From JADLBR01 sp964651705 (GTDB lineage: Bacteria; Verrucomicrobiota; Verrucomicrobiia; JADLBR01), in the NCBI GenBank assembly GCA_964651705.1, contig CAZYWZ010000020.1:1-64000 (forward strand): a stretch of 64,000 nt of DNA, read 5' to 3'. Positions 53,116-62,825 of this stretch are shown here, piece by piece (the first letter of the stretch is position 1; the number at the start of each line of letters is the position of its first letter). The notes beneath the pieces were generated by a model. That model saw only the letters and a program-made list of their open reading frames with translations, searched no databases and had not been told where the DNA came from. A program made the position numbers and the translations under genes.

Positions 53116-54366
53116 ATGCCTGCCATGATCACAACGGAATCGCCGTACGAACGGGAGCGCCGCGAACACACAGAGCGGATGGGCCACAATAGCCGTCGCC
53201 AGCGCCTGATCCGCCGCCATCGGCGCGATGTCGAGACGGTCCTCTCCCTGGACCGCTTGGCGAATCGCCTCGAGGGACAGGTCCGGTCGCACGACAACGA
53301 CGAGGGCTTCCGGCAGCGCGTCGCCTTCGAGCGGGCGGCCTGGTGGCTGAGGGCTATTTTCGCGGCGTCGATCTTGCTCTACGTCGGGGGCGAGTTCTTC
53401 GCCTCCGGCGACGTCGCCGATTGGCTGGCGAATCAGATTTCCCCGCTGTTCGAGATCGAGGGGGGCGAGACGCCCGTCTGGCTGCGCCGTGCCGCGGGGG
53501 CGGGATTCGTCGGCCTCATGCTCAGCGTGACGCTGCTCCTGAAATTCATCACCTCGTGGTTTATCGGCAAGCTGAGGCAGCAACGGGCAACCGTTCCAGC
53601 GGGGAGTCACGCGGAATTCTGGAGTCTCACCTCCGGCATCTGGTTCAATCAGTTCGCGAAGGCAGCCTACCTCGCCGTTGTCTTGGGCCTCTACGTCTGG
53701 CTGTTCGGCTTCGCCCAACAGCGCGCGGAGATCATGGCCGTGATTGCCGCGGAACAGCACCAAGTCGCCCAGCTGGCGGACGTAGGATTCGAAATCCGGG
53801 ACGGGGTCATCCAAACCTCTGCGGCCGCCGCTGCGGCACCCAAGGAACCCGAGTTCGAGGGCGGAAGCAAGCTGGCGATGGCCACCGCGGTGATTTACGT
53901 GTGCCTCTGGGTGCTCCACGTCCTCGTCCTCCTCCTGCCGGTCGACGGATTCAACCAACCTCTCGAGTTTGCCCACTTCAAGCGCGGCGCGGTCGAGCGC
54001 AAGGCGGACGCGCTGCGAGAGGACGAAGAACGCATCTGCCGAGACATCCTCGAACGGATCCACGCCGTGGATGGCGAAGAGCGGGACATCCTCATACGGG
54101 AAACACAGCCCGTGGCAGCGCATGTTAACCACGCGGTCCGCCACGAGGCAATGGATGTCCCTCAGACGCGCCCCTCCCCGACCGGAGGAAATGTCGCGGC
54201 TACGAAGCCTGCGCCCAGCCAGACGACGGCGATGAACACTTCGGACCCAAGCGACGCGGCGCGCGTTGTCCCAGAAGGCGACTGGGGACCCAACGGGTCG
54301 GGGAACCACGATGGGGCGCCGCCTCCGGATACATACGAGCTCATCTTCGGCCGGAGGCCGGCCTGA
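53116..54366 (+). CDS. Multi-pass membrane protein
   Basis: 416 residues from ATG 53116 with GGAGGAA upstream. It has a basic N-terminus rich in Arg/His, TM helices near residues 78-96, 128-150, 186-204 and 258-280, a charged cytosolic helix (residues 290-345) and a low-complexity C-terminal tail. Not recognised. The operon context suggests that it works with the AAA+ ATPase encoded two genes downstream. Confidence 0.6.
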   Translation: MPAMITTESPYERERREHTERMGHNSRRQRLIRRHRRDVETVLSLDRLANRLEGQVRSHDNDEGFRQRVAFERAAWWLRAIFAASILLYVGGEFFASGDVADWLANQISPLFEIEGGETPVWLRRAAGAGFVGLMLSVTLLLKFITSWFIGKLRQQRATVPAGSHAEFWSLTSGIWFNQFAKAAYLAVVLGLYVWLFGFAQQRAEIMAVIAAEQHQVAQLADVGFEIRDGVIQTSAAAAAAPKEPEFEGGSKLAMATAVIYVCLWVLHVLVLLLPVDGFNQPLEFAHFKRGAVERKADALREDEERICRDILERIHAVDGEERDILIRETQPVAAHVNHAVRHEAMDVPQTRPSPTGGNVAATKPAPSQTTAMNTSDPSDAARVVPEGDWGPNGSGNHDGAPPPDTYELIFGRRPA

Positions 54367-54400
54367 ATGACACACCTGCAAGTCCAACGAAAGGAACCCT

Positions 54401-55165
54401 ATGAGCGAAACCCTTGATACGACGACCATCGAAGACGTCGAGGCTCCTCCCCTGGAGCCAATCACAAGCCTGGCCGACCTCCTGGCGGGTGTCGGGTGGC
54501 TAGCCTATCAGGGGACGAAGCTCGCCGTTGGTGCGACGGTGGCTGGCGCTGTTCTCGCCTACAAGGGCGGCAGCGCTCTGGCCTCGGCGATCCATGAGGC
54601 CCGCCGCAACCGCCTCTCCTGCCACGAGACGGACTCGCTGGTGGCATCCGCCCCCGACGCCAGAGCTGCGATGGCCCGATTGGTCAGTGCCAGTCACCTC
54701 GAGCTCCCGGAACGCGAGGCTGAACTCTGGAAAGCGAAGGCGGAAAGACTGGTTGCGGCGAATGACAAGCTGGGTGTGGCCAGCCTCGCGCGCGAATTGG
54801 TGATAGCGCGGCAAGACCGTCTGCAGACATCGCTGCTTAGCCTCGCCGCCGACGCGTGCCGAGAGATCGGTTTCACCGAGGTGGCACTCATGCCAGCCAA
54901 CGGCATCCTCGTCGCGAAGAACGGCTTGGGCAGACAGAGGATCCAGGTCGAAGTCGCCAAGGCCAAGGAAGGTGACATCAGGCTGCACTTCGACGCCGAT
55001 GGCTTCCACGCCGGCACCTGCGTCGCCACACTCGACCGCCTGATGGAGCGCCTTCGCGCGCGCGGCGTTCGCTTCGGGGTCGCCGGTCGGCGACGGAAGC
55101 GCCAGCGGCCCGTCTCCGATGGGCTAAGGATTCGGAACGCGATTCATGTCAGCACCGCCCAATAG
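54401..55165 (+). CDS. Hypothetical membrane-associated protein
   Basis: 254 residues with AAAGGAA before ATG 54401. A hydrophobic Gly/Ala-rich stretch near residues 25-55 could be one or two TM helices. The rest is a helical domain followed by a beta-rich C-terminus (EVALMPANGILVAKN, RIQVEVAKAKEGDIRLHFD) and a basic tail. Not recognised. Confidence 0.55.
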   Translation: MSETLDTTTIEDVEAPPLEPITSLADLLAGVGWLAYQGTKLAVGATVAGAVLAYKGGSALASAIHEARRNRLSCHETDSLVASAPDARAAMARLVSASHLELPEREAELWKAKAERLVAANDKLGVASLARELVIARQDRLQTSLLSLAADACREIGFTEVALMPANGILVAKNGLGRQRIQVEVAKAKEGDIRLHFDADGFHAGTCVATLDRLMERLRARGVRFGVAGRRRKRQRPVSDGLRIRNAIHVSTAQ

Positions 55166-55184
55166 GAGGCAAAAGGAGGACGCC

Positions 55185-56984
55185 ATGAGCCACAAATCAA
55201 ACGCCATTGACCCAATCATCGAAGCCTGCCGCGCGGGTCATCAGACCCTGCTGGTATCCGGTAGGTCGCTATTCGATCTGCACGTCAACGAGCGGGGAGA
55301 GGTGAGGCCGCTTCGGCACACCCTGATGCGGCGTGTCAAAGAGGAGTTTGGCATGGCCACCCTTCTCTTCAATCTGGCCCAAGGATCCCGGTGGGGTTGG
55401 GACGGTTTCTCCGACGCAGAGCGAAAGGATTTCGAGAAGCGGCTCTCGGCGGCCAATATCCCGTTCCGGCACGGGATTGAGGCGGGTGCCGAACAGCGCA
55501 ACCCGCCGCATGAGCGGGCCTTCCTCCTGCTCGCGTCGCTGCAGCGCAGCCTCGAACAGGCCGACGCGATTCCCCCCTTCCTCCTGCTCTTGGAGTTCGG
55601 CGAAGACCTCGCTCCCGATAACGACCGGGGGGGGCACAGCGATCTGATGATTCAAATCTCCGAGATGCTGCAAATTCTTTCGAACGATTACATCCGCCGC
55701 CGGCACCCGTTCCTCGTGGTGATGACCGGCACACCCGAGCGCATGGACCGACGGGTGGTCACTTGCATGACCCCGGTCGCGATACCGCAGCCGGATAGGG
55801 AAGAGAAGCGGGATTTCATCCAGGCGCTTCGGTCGCTGCCGGGACTGGCAACCGCGACCTATGAGGCGGGACTGGACGACCAGGCGGTTGCCAACCTGAC
55901 GGCACGGACACCGAACCGGAGCCTGGAGGAATCGTTCCAGCAGTCGTCTCGCACCGGCCTCCCCATCTCGCACGCCCAGCTCATCGAGCGCAAGCGCAAC
56001 GACGTGGTCGCGATCTCCGAGGGCACACTGAACCTCTTGGATACGGAGAGGGTTCGCAACATCAACCTCGTGGGGCGAAATATCGAGCGTCCCCTGACCC
56101 TGCTTCAGCGCTGGGCGCGGGGCATCAAGTTGGGTGACCCCCTGACGCCCACGAACGTGATCCTCGCGGGGGCCCCGTCTTCGGCGAAAACAGATCTCGC
56201 GGTGCTGACAGCCATGCAGTCGCAGACGCCCGCGTATTGCCTCGTCAGCCCGAAGGGCTCGCTGGTGGGGCAGACAGAGCGCCTGGTCCGCCTTCAATTC
56301 CGCGTCTTCAAGGAACTGAGCCCCGCATTTGGCGTCGTGGATGAGATCACCGAGGCTTTTCCGATGGAGCGCCACTCGTTGAACATGGATTCGGGGGCTT
56401 CCGCGGCAGTGACCGCGGAGATGCTGAACGCCCTTTCAGACTCATCGCGTGCCGGCCGGACTCTGCTCATCGCGACGACAAACTGTCCGTGGAGGGTGGG
56501 CGCCGCCATGGCCAGCCGCTTTCTCTTTGTTCCAGTCCTCTCGGCGATCGAAGCCGACTATCCGGCGATCCTCTGCTCTATCGCATCCAGCATCCTGCCC
56601 GAGATCGCCTGGGATCCGGGCGCCCCGGAGATCATCGAGGCATCGCGGATGTTCTTCGCGAAGGGCGCGACGCCGCGCCTGATGCGGGCCCTGATCACGT
56701 CGAAAGTCGCCGCGGGCGATGAGCCGAAGTCGATGCACCTCGCGGCGCGGGCGGCAAGGGCATGCGCGCCCCAAGATCCGCGTGACCGCGCAAGCGCGGA
56801 GTACGCCGACCTCTTCGCGATCAGGGCATGCTCGGACCTCGAGAGGTTGCCCTGGCACGGGCGGATCTCGGAGTATCCGCTGCCCGCGTATTTGCGCGGC
56901 ATCGTGGGCGAGAAAGATGGATCGATTGACTATGATCGTCTGCATCGGCGGATCGAGGAACTGAAGCCTCATGTCAATGTTTGA
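55185..56984 (+). CDS. AAA+-like ATPase with large N-terminal domain
   Basis: 599 residues from ATG 55185 with AAGGAGGA upstream, chosen over 55146 for that ribosome-binding site. The N-terminal half has an alpha/beta pattern (FLLLLEFGEDL, FLVVMTGTPERM). The ATPase part has a P-loop variant VILAGAPSSAKTDL near residue 328, Walker B-like FGVVDEITEAF near 384, sensor-like LLIATTN and an R-rich ASRF. It resembles FtsH/katanin-clade AAA proteins in layout. It overlaps the DegT-like gene by 14 bp. Confidence 0.65.
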   Translation: MSHKSNAIDPIIEACRAGHQTLLVSGRSLFDLHVNERGEVRPLRHTLMRRVKEEFGMATLLFNLAQGSRWGWDGFSDAERKDFEKRLSAANIPFRHGIEAGAEQRNPPHERAFLLLASLQRSLEQADAIPPFLLLLEFGEDLAPDNDRGGHSDLMIQISEMLQILSNDYIRRRHPFLVVMTGTPERMDRRVVTCMTPVAIPQPDREEKRDFIQALRSLPGLATATYEAGLDDQAVANLTARTPNRSLEESFQQSSRTGLPISHAQLIERKRNDVVAISEGTLNLLDTERVRNINLVGRNIERPLTLLQRWARGIKLGDPLTPTNVILAGAPSSAKTDLAVLTAMQSQTPAYCLVSPKGSLVGQTERLVRLQFRVFKELSPAFGVVDEITEAFPMERHSLNMDSGASAAVTAEMLNALSDSSRAGRTLLIATTNCPWRVGAAMASRFLFVPVLSAIEADYPAILCSIASSILPEIAWDPGAPEIIEASRMFFAKGATPRLMRALITSKVAAGDEPKSMHLAARAARACAPQDPRDRASAEYADLFAIRACSDLERLPWHGRISEYPLPAYLRGIVGEKDGSIDYDRLHRRIEELKPHVNV

Positions 56985-57765
56985 CCGGGTGCTCGACGGT
57001 CCAAGCCCCGCGCTTAGGGCGGTCAGCCGTTATATCGAGGCGATGGAGGGGGACCCATTCGCGCTCAGGGGCCAGCAACTGCGTGGCGGCGGCCCAGTGG
57101 AGCGCTTCGAGGCCATCCTCTGCGAGAGAACGGGATTCCCATTCTGCGTCGCCACGTCGAACGCGACATCCGCCCTGCTGTGCGCGGCTTTCGCCTTGGA
57201 TGTGGGTGGGCGGGAGGTGATCGTCCCGCCGAACAGTTGGGGCGGAACCTATGGGCCCTTCGAGGCGGGCGGCGCCAAATTGCTCTATTCCTCGTCGGAT
57301 GAGTCGGGGAACATCTGCCCGGCAAGCATCCGCGCCCTTGCCTCGCCGCGGACGGTGGCCGTCCTCGCGGTGGACTGGAAGGGTTCAAGACACCGGTCGG
57401 CCGAGGTCCGTGCCGCCTGCGATTCCCTGGGAGTTCTTTACATCGAAGACACCTCGTGGCTGCCGGGCGTTCTCGCCATGCCGGACCAGCCTTCGTTGGC
57501 CGATGTCCAGATCATCTCCTTCGGGCCCGGGAAGCCGCTCTCTTTGGGCGAGGGCGGTGCCCTCCTCACGCGCGACAGGCGCATTTACGAGACAGTCGTC
57601 GCCCTTGGCCAGCACCCTGAGCGCACCCGGAACGAGGGATTGGATGGGGTGATTCCGGATCGCCCATTCTTGAACGCACGGATTCATCCCCTGGCGGCCG
57701 TTCTTGGCTGCGCGCTCCTCCCCAAACGCGACGCCGTGGCCACCGCCTTGGCAGCGCGCTTCTGA
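56971..57765 (+). CDS. DegT/DnrJ-type PLP aminotransferase-fold protein, short
   Basis: 264 residues. It matches the large domain of DegT/DnrJ/EryC1/StrS sugar aminotransferases (LRGQQLRGGGPVERFEAILC, VATSNATSALLCAAFAL, IVPPNSW, YIEDTSW, SFGPGKPLSLGEGGALL). The PLP lysine is present (Lys188), but the family's C-terminal small domain (about 100 residues) is missing. The protein is therefore either truncated or a specialised binding version. The start overlaps the AAA+ gene by 14 bp. Confidence 0.65.
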   Translation: MSMFDRVLDGPSPALRAVSRYIEAMEGDPFALRGQQLRGGGPVERFEAILCERTGFPFCVATSNATSALLCAAFALDVGGREVIVPPNSWGGTYGPFEAGGAKLLYSSSDESGNICPASIRALASPRTVAVLAVDWKGSRHRSAEVRAACDSLGVLYIEDTSWLPGVLAMPDQPSLADVQIISFGPGKPLSLGEGGALLTRDRRIYETVVALGQHPERTRNEGLDGVIPDRPFLNARIHPLAAVLGCALLPKRDAVATALAARF

Positions 57766-57815
57766 GTCGCGCCAGCCACCCACGCCAACACCAACCCAGC
57801 AACAAGAGGAGACAC

Positions 57816-58370
57816 ATGTACATCGAGTGCCTGCAACGCCATTTGGCGATCTGTGGATTCCAGGACCTTCCCCGATTTGCCAAGCACGATCCGAATTTCT
57901 GGAACCTGATCTCCGCGCTTGGCCCGGAAGCGCCGGACCCCCCTCGGAGGGGTTTTCGGGACCACCTCCGTGTTGTCTTTCATGATATCCGGTCGAATGT
58001 GTACGGGAGGAATGAGGCGAACCGGACTGTCACGACGAAGGATCTCCAGCAGGTCTTTGACTTCGCTGATCGGCTGGGGAATCTGCCCCTATTGATACAT
58101 TGCGTTGCTGGCGTCTCCAGGAGTTCGGCGATCGCGCTCTCCCTGATCCTCCGCGGAATGCTGCGGGCTGGCAACGCCGACCCGTCCAAGGAAGCGCTGG
58201 ACACTCTTCTGGCCATCCGTCCCCTGGCCAAGCCAAACCCACTGGTGCTGTACACGGGCCTGTGCTGCTTCCTTGGCGAACAAGAGGCCGAGGCGCTCAC
58301 CGACCGCACCATGGCAGACGAGCGCGTCGCACGGATACCGAACCGATTTCAGGAATCGCTTGAGGAGTAG
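57816..58370 (+). CDS. Dual-specificity/tyrosine phosphatase-like protein
   Basis: 184 residues with GAGGAG before ATG 57816. The cysteine phosphatase loop is HCVAGVSRS (Cys96, Arg102), with VFHDIRS upstream supplying the general acid (Asp). This is the C(X)5R pattern of dual-specificity phosphatases. It lies in an operon with a AAA+ ATPase and a DegT-like protein. The substrate, protein or small molecule, is unknown. Confidence 0.78.
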   Translation: MYIECLQRHLAICGFQDLPRFAKHDPNFWNLISALGPEAPDPPRRGFRDHLRVVFHDIRSNVYGRNEANRTVTTKDLQQVFDFADRLGNLPLLIHCVAGVSRSSAIALSLILRGMLRAGNADPSKEALDTLLAIRPLAKPNPLVLYTGLCCFLGEQEAEALTDRTMADERVARIPNRFQESLEE

Positions 58371-58439
58371 CCACGCATGACCCCATCTGCTCGCTTGATA
58401 CATCGAACGCATTCCGGGATCCACGAAAGGACCAACACC

Positions 58440-58733
58440 ATGAGCCAATCCAGCGACAACTTCGGAACGTTCACACCCGCCGACCGTCCGCCGGCGGACC
58501 TGCTTCTCAAGCCGCTCGATGGTCAGGACTCGATTGGCAGGATCTATTGCCAGCAGTGCGGGATGATCTTCGAGTTCAGCCAGGAGCAACTGCACCCTCT
58601 CGTGACGATCAGCAACTGCTTCACCAATGGGTCCCTCGCGCCCGAGGACTTCGATCACCGAGAGCACTTCTTCCTCGCGAAGGGATGCTTGGCCTGCGCC
58701 GAGAACCCGATCTTCATTGTTCGAGAGATATAG
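58440..58733 (+). CDS. Small zinc-ribbon protein
   Basis: 97 residues from ATG 58440 with GAAAGGA upstream. Two Cys pairs (IYCQQCG near 37-41 and CLAC near 84-87) form a zinc ribbon. It is the last gene of the downstream operon and convergent with the TPR gene (25 bp to its end). A nucleic-acid or protein adaptor role is possible. Confidence 0.6.
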   Translation: MSQSSDNFGTFTPADRPPADLLLKPLDGQDSIGRIYCQQCGMIFEFSQEQLHPLVTISNCFTNGSLAPEDFDHREHFFLAKGCLACAENPIFIVREI

Positions 58734-58758
58734 GGTTGCGGTCGGACAGCAATTCAGA

Positions 58759-60477
58759 TCAACAGCGCTGAAGCAGCGCGTCCGTTCTCGCAAGAAGGTC
58801 CGAAACCTGGGCGCTGTTGGGCATCAATTGCGACGCGCGATCCAAGTACTCCCGAGCTGACAGCAGAGCGTTCTTTGCCCGCGGAAAATCGCTATCGTCT
58901 TCGATTGCCCACTTCCCGGAAGTGAAGAGGCACATGCCCGCACGATGGAAAGCGTCGCCATTATCGGGTTGAAGCAAGGTGACCCACTCAAAACGCATTC
59001 CGGCGTCATGCCACACCATCCCCCCTTGCACCATCAAACGCCGTTCGGCGCGCTGGGCAAGGCGCTTCGCAAGAGCGCACTTCATCGCGCTGTCTGTCGA
59101 CGTGGCCAGTTGGCGGACAAAGGGATCCAGACAGCCAAAGCCCTCCACCTGAACACGGAATGTTTCGCCGTCATCCGGCGCCGATTTAACGGCCTGAAAA
59201 CAAGCGTCATCCGCAGCATCTGCGAGTTCCAGCAGCCGTTCTGGATGGCCGTCTTGCCCGGTGCAAGCGGTGCTGAATTCATCGAGCGCCGTTCTGGCCA
59301 TGTCAATGGGAGGCAGTGGGGTCAGGACCGGCGGCGGTGTGACCGATGGCTGTTCCCCAATGCGAGGCGTTCGACTGCTGAGCCGGGCGCGCTGCTTTGT
59401 CAGAAGGCGGCTTAAGTACTCCGCGCGCGAACGGACCTCCATCCCCGACGGCAGCCCGATTTCCCTCGGATCTCGAAGCGGCTGATCTCGTTCCACCTCT
59501 TGGAGTCGACGGATCGTGGCATCGAGGGCGGCGGCGCCATCGTCCGACTCAAGAGCGTACTGAATTCGGCCCAGCATAAAAAGGGCGTTTGCGTCAGGGG
59601 TTTGATCCGTCACGACTCTCATGTGTGCGACCGCCCTTGAAAGCAAGCGGCTGCGCAACTGTAGGTTCTCAGGAGATGCCTTGGCCTCGTCGATGTCGAT
59701 TGCTGCGCCCCAATAGGCATTGGCTGCGCCACGGCGCAACTCCAGACCACCGGGGCACCTCTCGATCAGGGCTTCGGCCAGCCCTTCAAAGTCAGCGATT
59801 TGGCCTGCCCTTGCAGCCACTGCGCCGACGTTCGCGAAATCTTCGATGGACGATGGGTCAGCAGCGCACGCGATGGAGCGCCTAAATGAACTGTAAGCGG
59901 CGACGTGCTGGTCGGAATCGCTGAGATTCCTGGCCAGCGCAGAATGGATCAACTGAGCGCCTGCCGCAGCATTTTCGGGAGCCGGCCTCGAGGCCAATGC
60001 CATTTCGACCTCTTTGGCGGCATCTTCAAGAGACGGCCGCAACTTCTCAAGCCGGCGGCACGCTTTCGCCTTCCATGCGCGGGAGTCGTCAAATGACGCC
60101 GGATTCGGTTCCGGATCGAGGGCATCCTCTGCATGCCACAACTGGAAATGACAATACGCCCTGCCCAAGTGAATGGGGCCAGATTCTCCCAGGTTGGCGT
60201 CTCTGGGATCCAAAAGGCTCAGCAATTTGCGGGCCGCCCCGCGAGCCACAGGGAAGTCGCGCTGTTCGCTTGCAGTTTCCATCATCGTAAGCAGCTGCTC
60301 TGGATCCTCAGGCAACGCCGACAGCTTCGGTGGAGTCAATCCCGTCGCCTTGCGAAACAAGATCTTGAGGCCGCGCCAGAGCAGCCGAATCAACAGCCAC
60401 ACAACGCGGAAGACGCCCTTCAATACGATCTCCACGATCGCTTGCGTGCTGCCTTTGGTTTGGATAGACATGGCCAC
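58759..60477 (-). CDS. Membrane-anchored TPR-type protein
   Basis: 572 residues. A single hydrophobic segment near residues 20-40 (GVFRVVWLLIRLLWRGLKIL) is followed by helical repeats with TPR-like spacing (GPIHLGRAYCHFQLWHAED, DANALFMLGRIQYALESDD, GDAFHRAGMCLFTSGKW). A proline-rich linker lies near residues 375-400. Probably a cytosolic or periplasmic scaffold tethered to the membrane. It follows the membrane protein gene at 60540-61814 on the same strand (62 bp). Confidence 0.6.
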   Translation of the reverse strand: MAMSIQTKGSTQAIVEIVLKGVFRVVWLLIRLLWRGLKILFRKATGLTPPKLSALPEDPEQLLTMMETASEQRDFPVARGAARKLLSLLDPRDANLGESGPIHLGRAYCHFQLWHAEDALDPEPNPASFDDSRAWKAKACRRLEKLRPSLEDAAKEVEMALASRPAPENAAAGAQLIHSALARNLSDSDQHVAAYSSFRRSIACAADPSSIEDFANVGAVAARAGQIADFEGLAEALIERCPGGLELRRGAANAYWGAAIDIDEAKASPENLQLRSRLLSRAVAHMRVVTDQTPDANALFMLGRIQYALESDDGAAALDATIRRLQEVERDQPLRDPREIGLPSGMEVRSRAEYLSRLLTKQRARLSSRTPRIGEQPSVTPPPVLTPLPPIDMARTALDEFSTACTGQDGHPERLLELADAADDACFQAVKSAPDDGETFRVQVEGFGCLDPFVRQLATSTDSAMKCALAKRLAQRAERRLMVQGGMVWHDAGMRFEWVTLLQPDNGDAFHRAGMCLFTSGKWAIEDDSDFPRAKNALLSAREYLDRASQLMPNSAQVSDLLARTDALLQRC

Positions 60478-60539
60478 CTCCGGAAAGAATCTTCTGGCTT
60501 TCTCCTATGCCGGACGCGAAGCGCAGTATTCGGTGGGTG

Positions 60540-61814
60540 CTATTCGGACTCCAGACTACGCTCCAGTTCGACAAATCGTGCCTTCCCGATGGCAATCGAC
60601 TCAATGATCCATGCCCGGATGGCCCTGAATCCCTTGAGAATGCCGCCGTCCCGGATGTCGCCAATTCCCAGGTGGTCGCCCATCGATGCTTCGTGTCCCC
60701 GGTATCGTGGCGGAAAAGCGATTATGGGCGCGAAGGTCTCGCCATCCAAGCTATGGACAAGGGTTGGGAAGAACAGCCCCTTCGACAGCGCGATGGCGCC
60801 AGGCGGAATCGGGATGCTCCGCCTGGCGAAGATAAAACATGGGCGGAAATAGAATGTCACGCTGCCCTCTTGGTTCCGATCAAGCCAGCCGAGCGTACGA
60901 ACCGGGACTCCAGCAACACGCCGCATGAGAAAGGCGTGGGCCCTCTCTGGACGGATCCCCCGCTTGGTGCGGCCCGGAAAGATGGTGTCGAGGGCAAGCC
61001 AAGCGCCGAACACGGCCAGACGAAACGCGGAAGGCGCGACAAGGGCGGCGGCGAATATGATGACGATGGATACAGCGGCACCAAGATAGGGATTGATGAT
61101 ATAAGAGATGACAATCGAGGACAGCAGGAAGGTCTTGATGAGTTTCAGAATGGCATCAACGAATCCAAAAGGGCAGATGGCGATCAGGACATTTATGCCG
61201 TGTGCGGTGAGCCAGACCACCAGGAAAGCGATAATGCAAAGCGGGAGAATGAGCCAATCGACACCCGCCTGGAAGAGCCCAAGCTGGACCGGCAGCAGCG
61301 AGGCGTGCTGTGCGGTCGATAGGGTTCCGGACAATGGCGGATCCCCGGCGGAGAGGTGCCGGGCCATTTGGTCGGCAACGAATGGGACAAATGCGGTGCT
61401 GGCGATGGCGGCGCTGAATTTGCTCTCAAACAACTCGGCCATGTCCATGGGCTTCTTCAGCAGTGGTGGCGCCACCGTGCCGAGAGAGTCCTTCAGGAAG
61501 CACAGCGCGAGGATCACGAAACCAATTCCCCAAACCCGCGGATGGCAAAACCATGGCAGGAGATGCCGGCGTGTCTCCGGAGTGTGGTAATAGTGCCAGG
61601 CGCCAACGGAGCAGACGCCCAACATCGGAGAAATTGCCACTCCAGTGATTTGGGAAATGCCTTCGGTCAAATCGACCCCCGGAAGGCGGTCTGTGGATGG
61701 CAACTTTGGTTGCTGGGGCTCCGGCGATGCCGCGGCGAGGGCCTCACCGGTCGCGGTGACGAGTCCAAGGACCACGGCGAGAAGGATTCTCTTGATCGAC
61801 CTGGAGCGCTTCAT
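60540..61814 (-). CDS. Polytopic membrane protein with signal peptide
   Basis: 424 residues from ATG 61814, chosen because it starts directly with a signal peptide (RILLAVVLGLVTATGEALAA). A longer upstream frame has no supporting ribosome-binding site. It has at least five hydrophobic segments (VWGIGFVILALCFL, WLILPLCIIAFLVVWLTA, LLSSIVISYIINPYLGAAVS, IVIIFAAALVAPSAFRLAVF) and a soluble C-terminal domain of about 150 residues. Not recognised. It may form a unit with the TPR protein downstream. Confidence 0.6.
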   Translation of the reverse strand: MKRSRSIKRILLAVVLGLVTATGEALAAASPEPQQPKLPSTDRLPGVDLTEGISQITGVAISPMLGVCSVGAWHYYHTPETRRHLLPWFCHPRVWGIGFVILALCFLKDSLGTVAPPLLKKPMDMAELFESKFSAAIASTAFVPFVADQMARHLSAGDPPLSGTLSTAQHASLLPVQLGLFQAGVDWLILPLCIIAFLVVWLTAHGINVLIAICPFGFVDAILKLIKTFLLSSIVISYIINPYLGAAVSIVIIFAAALVAPSAFRLAVFGAWLALDTIFPGRTKRGIRPERAHAFLMRRVAGVPVRTLGWLDRNQEGSVTFYFRPCFIFARRSIPIPPGAIALSKGLFFPTLVHSLDGETFAPIIAFPPRYRGHEASMGDHLGIGDIRDGGILKGFRAIRAWIIESIAIGKARFVELERSLESE

Positions 61815-62031
61815 GGAGCAAGTTCGTGAAAGCCGATAGAAACGGAAAATCGAGGCTGAGATTTCACCAGAACCTAGTGGCCAATTCGCCTCCATATGAG
61901 ATTGGCGGACGGCTCGGGGAGCGCGTGCTCGTTGAAGACGCTTGCCCAAGCATCGGATCGCGCGAGCGAGGAACGCACATCCATATTGAAGGCCGCTCGT
62001 CGCCAGAGTGTCGAGATAATTGTGCTGATCC
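61815..62031. other. Divergent intergenic region
   Basis: 217 bp between the divergent membrane-protein gene and the autotransporter-like remnant. It probably carries the minus-strand promoter. No gene or repeat supported. Confidence 0.35.
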
Positions 62032-62825
62032 ATGGCGTCGGCCACACCCCCTTTCTGGCGATTCTTCGAATCGAGCCTGAAGTCGGCCAACGCGATGCCC
62101 GCCGTATCGCCGCTGGCGGTGGGGGCGGGGGCGCTGAATTTGGCGGGTCTGGACGTCACAGTGGCCTCGCTGGAGGTGACCTCGGATTCGGCCGCGCTCG
62201 ATTTCGGCGCTGGAGCGGAGGCGAATCATTTCGTGGCCACCTCGGGTGCGGTCGGGGCGTGGTCTGGGAGGCTGACCATCGGACACTTCGATCCCGCGAC
62301 TGACACTCTGCGGCTGGGCACATCGGATTCCGACGCCCACGGTAACGCGGACCGAATCACGTTCGTTGACCCCGGGATGTCGGTCGGCTCCTATGCGGCG
62401 GTTGTCCAGCCGGACGGCTACGTCACTGTGGGCGAGCTCATCGTCACCAATCCTGATGCCGATGGCGACGGGATGGCCGACGCTTGGGCGATCGCGCATT
62501 TCGGATCGACGGCGGCACTGCCGGGCGACGACGTCGACCGCGATGGCTTCACCAACCTGCAGGAGCGCTGGGCCGGCACCGACCCGACCTCCCGGGGCAG
62601 CAGGCCGTGCATCGCAAGCATTCGCTCCCAAAGCGACGACATGATCATCCGATTCGATTCGGTCCTGGGGCGGAAGTACTGCATCCAGAGCAGCGACGAT
62701 CTGAAGAATGGACCCGAACCGTTCAGGACAATGTACCGGGGACCGGTGGGTCGATCGAGGTCCCCGATCCCGGCGGCCGAGACACCATACGTCGCTTCTA
62801 TCGAGTGGTCATCACATTGGAGTGA
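62032..62825 (+). pseudogene. Frameshifted, N-truncated autotransporter-repeat/TSP3-like secreted protein remnant
   Basis: The first frame reads sequence typical of verrucomicrobial autotransporter-associated proteins (SAALDFGAGAEANHF, then TIGHFDPATDTLRLGTS) and a calcium-binding-like linker (DADGDGMADAWAIAHFG, then DVDRDGFTNLQERWAGTDPT) leading into KYCIQSSDDL. After about 62705 the coherent sequence continues in another frame (WTRTVQDNVPGTGGSIEVPD, then RRFYRVVITLE), the family's usual ending, with a stop at 62823-62825. I infer a one-base frameshift and loss of the N-terminal part, so it is probably non-functional. Confidence 0.65.
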
